Shown piece after piece: positions 47,646-60,700 of a stretch of DNA of 64,000 nt; the stretch's first letter is position 1, and each line of letters opens with the position of its first letter. The notes beneath the pieces are model-generated. The model saw nothing but the letters and a program-made list of their open reading frames with translations. It was not told the origin of the DNA and made no database searches. A program made the position numbers and the translations under genes. The DNA comes from Colletes latitarsis (Eukaryota; Arthropoda; Insecta; Hymenoptera; Colletidae), in the NCBI RefSeq assembly GCF_051014445.1, contig NC_135136.1, positions 10,372,001-10,436,000 on the forward strand, read 5' to 3'.

Positions 47646-50600
47646 TTCGCATTTTTCGCCTACTTGTTGGCAAGATCCTGGCCTTTTTCATGCTTGGACC
47701 ACGTAGTAATGTGGTACCACACTGAAACAGTCAAATAAACCTGGTTCCGATTAATATTTTACAGGATAACGCCGGCTATGTCTCGGTTAGGTCTCGGATT
47801 TGCCGTCATCTGGCTCGTATTTTCGCATTTTTGCATACTTGTTGGCTAGATCCTGGCCTTTTTCTGGCTTGGACCACGTAGTAATGTGGTATCACACTGA
47901 AACTGTCAATTAAACCTGGTTGCGATTAATACTTTGGAGGATAACGCCGGTTATGTCTCGGTTAGGTCTGGGATTTGCCCTCATCTGGCGCGTACTTTTG
48001 CATTTCTCGCATACTTGTTGGCCAGATCCTGGGCTTTTTCTGGTTTGGATCACGTAGTAATGTGGTACCACACTGAAACAGTCAATAAAAGCTGGCTCCG
48101 ATTAGTATTTTAGAGGATAACGCTGGATATGTCTGGTTTAGTTCTGGTATTTGCAATCATCTGGCTCGTACCTTCGCATTTTTCGCCTACTTGTTGGCAA
48201 GATCCTGGGCTTTTTCATGCTTGGACCACGTAGTAATGTGGTACCACACTGAAATAGTCAAATAAACATGGTTCCGATTAATATTTTACAGGATAACGCC
48301 GGCTATATCTGGGTTAGGTCTGGTATTTGCCCTCATCTGGCTCATACCTTCGCGTTTTTCGCATATATCTCGGCAAGATCCTGACCTTTTTCTGGTTTGG
48401 ATCACGTGGTAATGCGGTACCACACCGAAACAGTCAATTAAACCTGGTTGCGATTGATATTTTAGAGGATAACGCCGGTAATGTCAGGGTTAGGTCTGGG
48501 ATTTGCCCTCATCTGGCTCGTACTTTCGCATTTTTCGCATACTTGTTGGCCCGATCCTGGGCTTTTTCTGGTTTAGATCATGTAGTAATGTGGTTCCACA
48601 CCGAAACAGTCAATTAAACCTGGTTGCGATTAATATTTTAGAGGATAACGCCGGTTATGTCTGGGTTAGGTCTGGTATTTGCAATCATCTGTCTCATACG
48701 TTCGCAATTTTCGCATACTTGTTGGCCAGATCCCGGGCTTTTTCTGGTTTGGATCACGTAGTAATGCGGTACCACACCCAAGCAGTCAATTCAACCTGGT
48801 GGCGATTAATATTTTAGTGGATAACGCCGGTTATGTCTCCGTTAGGTTTGGGATTTTCCCTCATCTGGCTCGTAATTTCGCATTTTTCGCATACTTGTTG
48901 GCCAGATCCTGGCCTTTTTCATGCTTGGACCACGTAGTAATGTGGTACCACACTGAAACAGTCAAATAAACCTGGTTCCGATTAGTATTTTAGAGGATAA
49001 CGCTGGTTATGTCTGGTTTAGTTCTGGTATTTGCAATCATCTGGCTCGTACCTTCGCATTTTTCGCCTACTTGTGGCAAGATCCTGGGCTTTTTCTGGTT
49101 TGGATCAGGTAGTAATGCGGTACCACACCTTAACAGTCAATTAAACCTGGTTCCGAATAGTATTTTAGAGGATAACGCAGGTTACGTCTGGGTTAGTTCT
49201 GGTATTTGCAATCATCTGGCACATACTTTGTCGTTTTTCGCATACTTGTTGGGCAGATCCTGGGTTTTTACTGGTTTGGAGCCCGTAGTAATGAGGTTCC
49301 ACACCGAAGCAGTCAATTCAACCTGGTGGCGATTAATATTTTATAGGATAACGCCGGTTATGTCACGGTTAGGTCTGGGATTTGACCTCATCTGGCTCAT
49401 TCTTTCGCATTTCTCGCATTCTTGTTGGCCATATTCAGGGCTTTTTCTGGTTTGTATCCCGTCGTAATGTGGTTCCACACCGAAACAGTCAATTAAACCC
49501 GGTTGCGATTAATATTTTAGAGGATAACGCCGGTTATGTCTGGGTTAGGTCTGGGATTTGCCCTCATCTGGCTCGTACTTTCGCATTTCTCGCATACTTG
49601 TTGGCCAGATCCTGGGCTTTTTCTGGTTTAGATCACGTAGTAATGTGGTTCCACACCGAAACAGTCAATTAAACCTGGTTGCGATTAATATTTTAGACAT
49701 TAACGCCAGTTATGTCACGGTCAGGTCTGGGATTTGCAGTCATCTGGCTCGTAATTTCGCATTTTTCGCATACTTGTTGGCCAGATCCTGGCCTTTTTCA
49801 TGCTTGGACCACGTAGTAATGTGGTACCACACTGAAACAGTCAAATAAACCTGGTTCCGATTAATATTTTACAGGATTACGCCGGCTATGTCTCGGTTAG
49901 GTCTGGGATTTTCCCTCATCTGGCTCGTACCTCCGCATTTTTCGCATACTTCTTGGCAAGATCCTGGGCTTTTTCTGGTTTGGATCACGTAGTAATGCGG
50001 TACCACACCGAAGCAGTCAATTCAACCTGGTGGCGATTAATATTTTAGGGGATAACGCCGGTTATGTCTCCGTTAGGTTTGGGATTTTCCCTCATCTGGC
50101 TCGTAATTTCGCATTTTTCGCATACTTGTTGGCCAGATCCCGGCCTTTTTCATGCTTGGACCACGTAGTAATGTGGTACCACACTGAAACAGTCAAATAA
50201 ACCTGGTTCCGATTAGTATTTTAGAGGATAACGCTGGTTATGTCTGGTTTAGTTCTGGTATTTGCAATCTTCTGGCTCGTACCTTCGCATTTTTCGCCAA
50301 CTTGTGGCAAGATCCTGGGCTTTTTCTGGTTGGGATGAGGTAGTAATGCGGTACCACACCTTAACAGTCAATTAAACCCGGTTGCGATTAATATTTTAGA
50401 GGATAACGCCGGTTATGTCTGGGTTAGGTCTGGGATTTGCCCTCATCTGGCTCGAATTTTCGCATTTCTCGCATACTTGTTGGCCAGATCCTGGGCTTTT
50501 TCTGGTTTGGATTCGTAGTAATGCGGTACCACACTGAAACAGTCAACAAAAGCTGTTTCCGATTAGTATTTTAGAGGATAACGCTGGTTATGTCTGGTTT

Positions 50601-52395
50601 AGTTCTGGTATTTGCAATCATCTGGGTCGTACCTTCGCATTTTTCGCCTACTTGTTGGCAAGATCCTGGACTTTTTCATGCTTGGACCACGTAGTAATGT
50701 GGTTCCACACTGAAGCAGTCAAATAAACCTGGTTCCGATTAATATTTTACAGGATAACGCCGGCTATGTCTCGGTTAGGTCTGGGATTTTCCCTCATCTG
50801 GCTCGTACCTTCGCATTTTTCGCCTATTTGTTGGCAAGATCCTGGGCTTTTTCTGGTTTGGACCACGTAGTAATGTGATGCCACACTGTAACAGTCAAAT
50901 AAACCTGGTTCCGATCAATATTTTACAGGATAACGCCGGCTACGTCTGGGTTAGGTCTGGTATTTGCCATTATCTGGCTCGTACTTTCGCATTTTACGCT
51001 TACTTGTTGGCAAGATCCTGGGCTTTTTCTGGTTTGGACCACGTAGTAATGTGGTGCCACACTGAAACAGTCAAATAAACCTGGTTCCGATCAATATTTT
51101 ACAGGATAACGCCGGCTATGTCTGGGTTAGGTCTCGTATTTGCCATTATCTGGCTCGTGCTTTCGCATTTTTCGCTTACTTGTCGGCAAGATCCTGACCT
51201 TTTTCTGGTTTGGATCACGTAGTAATTCGGTACCACACCGAAACAGTCAATTAAGCCTGGTTGCGATTGATATTTTAGAGGATAACGCCGGTAATGTCTG
51301 GGTTAGGTCTGGGATTTGCCCTCATCTGGCTCGTACTTTCGCATTTTTCGCATACTTGTTGGCCAGATCCTGGGCTTTTTCTGGTTTAGATCATGTAGTA
51401 ATGTGGTTCCACACCGAAACAGTCAATTAAACCTGGTTGCGATTAATATTTTAGAGGATAACGCCGGTTATGTCACGGTTAGGTCTGGGATTTGCCGTCA
51501 TCTGGCTCGAATTTTCGCATTTTTCTCATACTTGTTGGCCAGATCCTGGCCTTCTTCTGGCTTGGACCACGCAGTAATGTGGTCTCACACTGAAACAGTC
51601 AATTAAACCTGGTTGCGATTAATTTTTTGGGGGATAACGCTGGTTATGTTTGGGTTAGTTCCGGTACTTGCAACCATCTGGCTCATACTTTGGGATTTCT
51701 CGCATACTTGGTGACCAGATCCTGGCCTTTTTCTGGCTTGGACCAAGTAGTAATGTGGGACCACACTCAGACAGTCAATTAAACTTGGTTGCGATTAATA
51801 TTTTAGAGGATAGCGCCGGTTATTTCTCGGTTAGGTCTGGGATTTGCCCTCATCTGGCTCGTACCTTCGCATATTTCGCCTACTTGTTGGCCAGATCCTG
51901 GGCTCTTTCTGGCTTGGATCACGTAGTAATGCGGTACCACACCGAAGCAGTCAATTAAACCTGGTTCCGATTAATATTTTAAAGGATAACGCCGGTTATG
52001 TCTGGGTTAGGTCTGGGATTTGCCCTCATCTGGCTCGTACTTTCGCATTTTTCGCATACTTGTTGGCCAGATCCTGGGCTTTTTCTGGTTTGGATAACGT
52101 AGTAATGTGGTACCACACCGAAACAGTCAATTAAACCTGGTTGCGATTAATATTTTAGAGGATAACGCCGGTTATATCTCGGTTAGGTCTGGGATTTGCC
52201 CTCATCTGGCACGTACTTTCGCATTTCTCGCATACTTGTTGGCCAGATCCTGGGCTTTTTCTGGTTTGGATCACGTAGTAATGTGGTAACACACTGTAAC
52301 AGTCAATAAAAGCAGGTTCTGATTAGTATTTTAGAGGATAACGCTGGTTATGTCTGGTTTAGTTCTGGTATTTGCCCTCGTCTGGCTCGTACTTT
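47646..52395 (+). repeat. Satellite array, subfamily B, right of second retrotransposon
   Basis: About 27 subfamily B monomers. The first 976 bp belong to the 12.7-kb duplication. From 48977 the sequence forms the first copy of the 4,044-bp tandem duplication. Variants include TTTGTCGTTTTTCGC (49229), CTTCTGGCTCGTACC (50270), GGTTGGGATGAGG (50326) and AGTAATTCGG (51223). No genes seen. Confidence 0.92.
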
Positions 52396-53020
52396 CGCAT
52401 TCTTCACATACTTGTTGAACGGATCCTGGGTTTTTTCTGGTTTGGGTCACGTAGTAATGTGGGACCACACTGAAACAGTCCATTGAACCTGGTTTCGATC
52501 AATATATTAGAGGATAACGCATGTTATGTCTAGGTTAGGCCTGGGATTTGCCCACATCTGATTCATACCTTCGCATTCTTCACTTACTTGTTGAACAGAT
52601 CCTGAGTTTTTCTGGTTTGGACGACGTAGTAATGTGGTACCACACTGAAACAGTCCATTAAACCGGGTTTCGATCAATATTTTAGAGGATAACGCATGTT
52701 AGGTCTAGGTTAGGCCAGGGATTTGCCCACATCAGGGTCATACTTTCACATTTTTCGCACACATGTTGGCCAGATCCTGGGTTTTCTCTGGTTTGGATCA
52801 CGTAGTAATGTGGTACCACACTGAAACAGTCGATTAATCCTGGTTTCGATCAATATCTTAGATGATTAGGCATGTTTGGTGTAGGTTAGGCCTGGGATTT
52901 GCCCCCATCAGATTCATACTTTGGCATTCTTCACATACATGTTGGCCAGATCCTGGGTTTATTCTAGTTTGGATCACGTAGTAATGTGGCACCACACTGA
53001 AACAGTCCATTAAACCTGGT
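48977..53020 (+). repeat. 4,044-bp tandem duplication, copy 1 (about 23 monomers)
   Basis: It is followed directly by copy 2 at 53021-57064. The offset of 4,044 bp holds throughout, for example 49009 and 53053, 50875 and 54919, 52107 and 56151. The last 0.6 kb (52396-53020) is subfamily A. The junction at 53020-53021 is within one monomer: CCATTAAACCTGGT, the end of an A monomer, is followed by TCCGATTAGT, the start of the B sequence also found at 48977. Only a few substitutions separate the copies, for example GTTATATCTCGG at 52171 against GTTATGTCTGGG. Confidence 0.88.
52396..53020 (+). repeat. Patch of subfamily A monomers at end of duplication copy 1
   Basis: About three and a half A monomers with GCATGTTATG, GCCCACATC and the unusual GATGATTAGGCATGTTTGG form at 52861. 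The B to A change is again within CTTTCGCATT (CTCGTACTTTCGCATT then CTTCAC). The same group recurs at 56440-57064, 57570-58450 and 62320-63200; GATGATTAGG is found at 52861, 56905, 57959 and 62709. Confidence 0.8.
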
Positions 53021-56000
53021 TCCGATTAGTATTTTAGAGGATAACGCTGGTTATGTCTGGTTTAGTTCTGGTATTTGCAATCATCTGGCTCGTACCTTCG
53101 CATTTTTCGCCTACTTGTGGCAAGATCCTGGGCTTTTTCTGGTTTGGATCAGGTAGTAATGCGGTACCACACCTTAACAGTCAATTAAACCTGGTTCCGA
53201 ATAGTATTTTAGAGGATAACGCAGGTTACGTCTGGGTTAGTTCTGGTATTTGCAATCATCTGGCACATACTTTGTCGTTTTTCGCATACTTGTTGGGCAG
53301 ATCCTGGGTTTTTACTGGTTTGGAGCCCGTAGTAATGAGGTTCCACACCGAAGCAGTCAATTCAACCTGGTGGCGATTAATATTTTATAGGATAACGCCG
53401 GTTATGTCACGGTTAGGTCTGGGATTTGACCTCATCTGGCTCATTCTTTCGCATTTCTCGCATTCTTGTTGGCCATATTCAGGGCTTTTTCTGGTTTGTA
53501 TCCCGTCGTAATGTGGTTCCACACCGAAACAGTCAATTAAACCCGGTTGCGATTAATATTTTAGAGGATAACGCCGGTTATGTCTGGGTTAGGTCTGGGA
53601 TTTGCCCTCATCTGGCTCGTACTTTCGCATTTCTCGCATACTTGTTGGCCAGATCCTGGGCTTTTTCTGGTTTAGATCACGTAGTAATGTGGTTCCACAC
53701 CGAAACAGTCAATTAAACCTGGTTGCGATTAATATTTTAGACATTAACGCCAGTTATGTCACGGTCAGGTCTGGGATTTGCAGTCATCTGGCTCGTAATT
53801 TCGCATTTTTCGCATACTTGTTGGCCAGATCCTGGCCTTTTTCATGCTTGGACCACGTAGTAATGTGGTACCACACTGAAACAGTCAAATAAACCTGGTT
53901 CCGATTAATATTTTACAGGATTACGCCGGCTATGTCTCGGTTAGGTCTGGGATTTTCCCTCATCTGGCTCGTACCTCCGCATTTTTCGCATACTTCTTGG
54001 CAAGATCCTGGGCTTTTTCTGGTTTGGATCACGTAGTAATGCGGTACCACACCGAAGCAGTCAATTCAACCTGGTGGCGATTAATATTTTAGGGGATAAC
54101 GCCGGTTATGTCTCCGTTAGGTTTGGGATTTTCCCTCATCTGGCTCGTAATTTCGCATTTTTCGCATACTTGTTGGCCAGATCCCGGCCCTTTTCATGCT
54201 TGGACCACGTAGTAATGTGGTACCACACTGAAACAGTCAAATAAACCTGGTTCCGATTAGTATTTTAGAGGATAACGCTGGTTATGTCTGGTTTAGTTCT
54301 GGTATTTGCAATCTTCTGGCTCGTACCTTCGCATTTTTCGCCAACTTGTGGCAAGATCCTGGGCTTTTTCTGGTTGGGATGAGGTAGTAATGCGGTACCA
54401 CACCTTAACAGTCAATTAAACCCGGTTGCGATTAATATTTTAGAGGATAACGCCGGTTATGTCTGGGTTAGGTCTGGGATTTGCCCTCATCTGGCTCGAA
54501 TTTTCGCATTTCTCGCATACTTGTTGGCCAGATCCTGGGCTTTTTCTGGTTTGGATTCGTAGTAATGCGGTACCACACTGAAACAGTCAACAAAAGCTGG
54601 TTCCGATTAGTATTTTAGAGGATAACGCTGGTTATGTCTGGTTTAGTTCTGGTATTTGCAATCATCTGGGTCGTACCTTCGCATTTTTCGCCTACTTGTT
54701 GGCAAGATCCTGGACTTTTTCATGCTTGGACCACGTAGTAATGTGGTTCCACACTGAAGCAGTCAAATAAACCTGGTTCCGATTAATATTTTACAGGATA
54801 ACGCCGGCTATGTCTCGGTTAGGTCTGGGATTTTCCCTCATCTGGCTCGTACCTTCGCATTTTTCGCCTATTTGTTGGCAAGATCCTGGGCTTTTTCTGG
54901 TTTGGACCACGTAGTAATGTGATGCCACACTGTAACAGTCAAATAAACCTGGTTCCGATCAATATTTTACAGGATAACGCCGGCTACGTCTGGGTTAGGT
55001 CTGGTATTTGCCATTATCTGGCTCGTACTTTCGCATTTTACGCTTACTTGTTGGCAAGATCCTGGGCTTTTTCTGGTTTGGACCACGTAGTAATGTGGTG
55101 CCACACTGAAACAGTCAAATAAACCTGGTTCCGATCAATATTTTACAGGATAACGCCGGCTATGTCTGGGTTAGGTCTCGTATTTGCCATTATCTGGCTC
55201 GTGCTTTCGCATTTTTCGCTTACTTGTCGGCAAGATCCTGACCTTTTTCTGGTTTGGATCACGTAGTAATTCGGTACCACACCGAAACAGTCAATTAAGC
55301 CTGGTTGCGATTGATATTTTAGAGGATAACGCCGGTAATGTCTGGGTTAGGTCTGGGATTTGCCCTCATCTGGCTCGTACTTTCGCATTTTTCGCATACT
55401 TGTTGGCCAGATCCTGGGCTTTTTCTGGTTTAGATCATGTAGTAATGTGGTTCCACACCGAAACAGTCAATTAAACCTGGTTGCGATTAATATTTTAGAG
55501 GATAACGCCGGTTATGTCACGGTTAGGTCTGGGATTTGCCGTCATCTGGCTCGAATTTTCGCATTTTTCTCATACTTGTTGGCCAGATCCTGGCCTTCTT
55601 CTGGCTTGGACCACGCAGTAATGTGGTCTCACACTGAAACAGTCAATTAAACCTGGTTGCGATTAATTTTTTGGGGGATAACGCTGGTTATGTTTGGGTT
55701 AGTTCCGGTACTTGCAACCATCTGGCTCATACTTTGGGATTTCTCGCATACTTGGTGACCAGATCCTGGCCTTTTTCTGGCTTGGACCAAGTAGTAATGT
55801 GGGACCACACTCAGACAGTCAATTAAACTTGGTTGCGATTAATATTTTAGAGGATAGCGCCGGTTATTTCTCGGTTAGGTCTGGGATTTGCCCTCATCTG
55901 GCTCGTACCTTCGCATATTTCGCCTACTTGTTGGCCAGATCCTGGGCTCTTTCTGGCTTGGATCACGTAGTAATGCGGTACCACACCGAAGCAGTCAATT

Positions 56001-57064
56001 AAACCTGGTTCCGATTAATATTTTAAAGGATAACGCCGGTTATGTCTGGGTTAGGTCTGGGATTTGCCCTCATCTGGCTCGTACTTTCGCATTTTTCGCA
56101 TACTTGTTGGCCAGATCCTGGGCTTTTTCTGGTTTGGATAACGTAGTAATGTGGTACCACATCGAAACAGTCAATTAAACCTGGTTGCGATTAATATTTT
56201 AGAGGATAACGCCGGTTATGTCTGGGTTAGGTCTGGGATTTGCCCTCATCTGGCTCGTACTTTCGCATTTTTCGCATACTTGTTGGCCAGATCCTGGGCT
56301 TTTTCTGGTTTGGATCACGTAGTAATGTGGTAACACACTGTAACAGTCAATAAAAGCAGGTTCTGATTAGTATTTTAGAGGATAACGCTGGTTATGTCTG
56401 GTTTAGTTCTGGTATTTGCCCTCGTCTGGCTCGTACTTTCGCATTCTTCACATACTTGTTGAACGGATCCTGGGTTTTTTCTGGTTTGGGTCACGTAGTA
56501 ATGTGGGACCACACTGAAACAGTCCATTGAACCTGGTTTCGATCAATATATTAGAGGATAACGCATGTTATGTCTAGGTTAGGCCTGGGATTTGCCCACA
56601 TCTGATTCATACCTTCGCATTCTTCACTTACTTGTTGAACAGATCCTGAGTTTTTCTGGTTTGGACGACGTAGTAATGTGGTACCACACTGAAACAGTCC
56701 ATTAAACCGGGTTTCGATCAATATTTTAGAGGATAACGCATGTTAGGTCTAGGTTAGGCCAGGGATTTGCCCACATCAGGGTCATACTTTCACATTTTTC
56801 GCACACATGTTGGCCAGATCCTGGGTTTTCTCTGGTTTGGATCACGTAGTAATGTGGTACCACACTGAAACAGTCGATTAATCCTGGTTTCGATCAATAT
56901 CTTAGATGATTAGGCATGTTTGGTGTAGGTTAGGCCTGGGATTTGCCCCCATCAGATTCATACTTTGGCATTCTTCACATACATGTTGGCCAGATCCTGG
57001 GTTTATTCTAGTTTGGATCACGTAGTAATGTGGCACCACACTGAAACAGTCCATTAAACCTGGT
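53021..57064 (+). repeat. 4,044-bp tandem duplication, copy 2
   Basis: Repeats 48977-53020. At 57065 it continues as an A monomer (TTCGATCAAT) where copy 1 jumped to B sequence (TCCGATTAGT). This places the breakpoint of the unequal exchange between CCTGGT and the next bases, with only one or two bases of uncertainty. Confidence 0.88.
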
Positions 57065-60000
57065 TTCGATCAATATTTTAGAGGATAACGCATGTTAGGT
57101 CTAGGTTAGGCCAGGGATTTGCCACATCAGGGTCATACTTTCACATTTTTCGCAAACATGATGGCCAGATCCTGGGTTTTTTCTGGTTTGGATCACGTAG
57201 TAATGCGGTACCACACCGAAACAGTCAATAAAACCAGGTTGCCATTAATATTTTAGAGAATAATTCATGTTAGGTCTAGGTTAGGTCTGTGATGTGTTCT
57301 CATCAGGCTCGCACATTCGCATTTTTCGCATACTTGTTGACAAGATCCTGGGCTTTTTCTGGTTTAAATCATGTAGTAATGTGGCTCCACACCGAAACAG
57401 TCAATTAAACCTGGTTGCGATTAATATTTTAGAGGATGGCGCCGGTTATTTCTCGGTTAGGTCTGGGATTTGCCCTCATCTGTCTCGTACTTTCGCATAT
57501 TTCTCATACCTGATGGCCAGATCCTGGGCTTTTTCTGGTTTGTATCACGTAGTAATGTGGTACCACACTGAAACAGTCCATTGAACCTGGTTTCGATCAA
57601 TATATTAGAGGATAACGCATGTTATGTCTAGGTTAGGCCTGGGATATGCCCACATCTGATTCATACCTTCGCATTCTTCGCTTACTTGTTGAACAGATCC
57701 TGAGTTTTTCTGGTTTGGACGACGTAGTAATGTGGTACCACACTGAAACAGTCCATTAAACCGGGTTTCGATCAATATTTTAGAGGATAACGCATGTTAG
57801 GTCTAGGTTAGGCCAGGGATTTGCCCACTTCAGGGTCATACTTTCACAGTTTTCGCATACATGTTGGCCAGATCCTGGGTTTTCTCTGGTTTGGATCACG
57901 TAGTAATGTGGTACCACACTGAAACAGTCGATTAATCCTGGTTTCGATCAATATCTTAGATGATTAGGCATGTTTGGTCTAGGTTAGGCCTGGGATTTGC
58001 CCCCATCAGATTCATACTTTGGCATTCTTCACATACATGTTGGCCAGATCCTGGGTTTATTCTAGTTTGGATCACGTAGTAATATGGCACCACACTGAAA
58101 CAGTCCATTAAACCTGGTTTCGATCAATATTTTAGAGGATAACGCATGTTAGGTCTAGGATAGGCCAGGGATTTGCCACATCAGGGTCATACTTTCACAT
58201 TTTTCGCATACATGATGGCCATATCCTGGGTTTTTTCTGGTTTGGATCACGTAGTAATGTGGTACCACACTGAAACAGTCGATTAAACCTGGTTTCGATG
58301 AGTATCTTAGATGATTAGGCATGTTAGGTCTAGGTTAGGCCTGGGATTTGCCCCCATCAGATTCATACTTTCGCATTCTTCACATACTTGTTGAACAGAT
58401 CCTGGGTTTATTCTACTTTGGATCACGTAGTAATGTGGTACCACACGGAAACAGTCCACTAAACCTGGTATCGATCAATATTTTTGAGGATAACGCATGT
58501 TAGGTCTAGGTTAGGTCTAGGATTTGCCCTCATCAGTCCTCATACTTTCGCATTCTTCACATACTTGTTGGACAGATCCCTGGCTTTTTCAGGTTTGGAT
58601 CACGAGCTAATGTGGTACCACACTGATACAGTCCATTAAACCTGGTTTCGATCAATATTTTAGAGGATAGCGAAAGTTAGGTCTAGGTTAGGCCAGGGAT
58701 TTGCCCTCATCAGGGTCATACTTTCGCAGTTTTAACATACATGTTGACCTGAGCGAGGTTTTTTTCTGCTTTGGATCACGTAGTAATGTGGTACCACACT
58801 GAAACAGTCAATTAAACCTGGTCTTGATAAATATTTTAGAGGATAACGCATGTTAGGTCTAGGTTAGGTCTAGGGTTTGCCCTCATCAGTCTCATACTTT
58901 CGCATTCTTCACATACTTCTTGAACTGATCCTGGGTTTTTTCTTGTTTCGATCACGTAGTAATGTGGTACCACACTGAAACAGACCATTAAACCTGGTTT
59001 CGATTTATATTTTAGAGGATAACACATGTTAGGTCTAGGTTAGGTCTGGGATTTGCCCTCATCTGGGTCATACATTCGCAGTTTTAAAATACATGTTGTC
59101 CTGATCGATGGTTTCTTCTGCTTTGGATCACGTAGTAAAGTGGTACCACACTGAAACAGTCAATTAAACCTGGTTTCGATCGATATTTTAGAGGATAGGA
59201 CATGTTAGGTCTAGGTTAAAACTGGGATTTGCTCTCATCAGGCTCATACTTTCGTATATTTCTCATTCTTGTTGGCCAGATCCTAGGCTTCCACTGGTTT
59301 GCATCACGTAGTAATGTGGTACCACACTGAAACAGTCAATTAAACCTGGTCTTGATAAATATTTTAGAGGATAACGCACGTTAGGTCTAGGTTAGGCCTG
59401 GGATTTGCCCTCATCAGGGTCATATTTTCGCATTTTTTACATACTTGTTGAACAGATCCTGGGCTTTTCTGGTTTGGATCACTTAGTAATGTGGTACCAC
59501 ACTGAAACAGTCGATTAATCCTGATTTCGATCAATATTTAAGAGGATAACACATGTTAAGTCTAGGTTACGTCTAGGATTTGCCCCCACCAGTCTCATAC
59601 TTTCGCATTCTTCACATACATCTTGAACAGATCTTGGGTTTTTTCTTGTTTCGATCACGTAGTAATGTGGTACCACACTGAGACAGTCAATTAAACCTGG
59701 TTTCGATGAGTATTTTAGAGGATAACACATGTTAGGTCTAGGTTAGGTCTGGGATTTGCCTTCATCAGGGTCATACTTTCGCAGTTTTAAAATACATGTT
59801 GACCTGATCGATGGTTTTTTCTGCTTTGGATCACGTAGTAATGTGGTACCACCCTGAAACAGTCAATTAAACCTGGTTTCGATGAGTATTTTAGAGGATA
59901 ACACATGTTAGGCCTAGGATAGGTCTGGGATTTGCCTTCATCAGGGTCTTACTTTCGTAGTTTTAAAATACATGTTGACCTGATCGATGGTTTTTTCTGC

Positions 60001-60700
60001 TTTGGATCACGTAGTAATGTGGTACCACTGTGAAACAGTCCATTAAACCTGGTTTGGATCAATATTTTAGAGGATAACGCATGTTAGGTCTAGGTTAGCC
60101 CTGGGATTTTCACTCAGCAGACTCATACTTTCGCATTCTTCACATACTTGTTGAACTGATCCTGGGTTTTTTCTAGATTGGTTCACGTAGTAATGTGGTA
60201 CCACACTGGAACACTCAATTAAACCTGGTATTGATAAATATTTTAGAGGATAACGCATGTTAGGTTTGGGTTAGGTCTAGGATTTGCCCTCACCAGGCTC
60301 ATACTTTCGCATATTTCTCATACTTCATGGCTAGATCCTGGGCTGTTTCTGGATTGTATAACGTAGTAATGTGGTACCACGCTGAAACTGTCAATTAAAC
60401 CTGGTTTCGTTCAATATTTTAGAGGATAACGCAAGTTAGGTCTGGGATAGGTCTGGGATTTGCCCTCATCAGGCTCATAGTTTCGCGTTTTTCACATACT
60501 TGTTGAACAGATCCCGGGTTTTTTCTGGTATGGATCACGTAGTAGTGTGGTACCACACCGAAACAGTCGATTAAACCTGGTTTCGATCAATATTTTTGAG
60601 GGTAACGCATGTTAGGTCTAGGTTAGGTCTGGGATTTTCACTCATCAGACTCATACTTTCGCATTCTTCACATACTTGTTGAACGGATCCTGGGTTTTTT
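57065..60700 (+). repeat. Satellite array, mainly subfamily A with a B patch
   Basis: About 20 monomers. A short B patch lies at about 57315-57560, entered at ATTCGCATTTTTCGCATAC. Elsewhere A variants include TTTTAAAATACATGTTGACC with GATCGATGG (59080-59990) and TTTTTTCTTGTTTCGATCACG (58930, 59640). The six-monomer group marked by GATGATTAGG is present at 57570-58450. The block ends near 60700, where CTGGCTTGGACCAAGTAG of subfamily B begins after an A start. No genes seen. Confidence 0.9.

Larger units (their letters stand above)
38670..48621. repeat. Copy 2 of 12,704-bp-offset duplication carrying the retrotransposon
   Basis: Partner of 25965-35917. It contains both 3.2-kb-class higher-order units (second one at about 40819-43982), the retrotransposon at 44082-47630 and 976 bp of satellite beyond it. 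Differences from copy 1 are few and in the satellite, for example GTGTTTTCGC at 40211 against GTGCTTTCGC, CACACCGGAGC at 40640 against CACACCGAAGC, and CATAATTG at 41634 against CATACTTG. After 48621 this copy leads into a monomer with GCAATCATCTGTCTCATACG, unlike copy 1. Confidence 0.82.
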
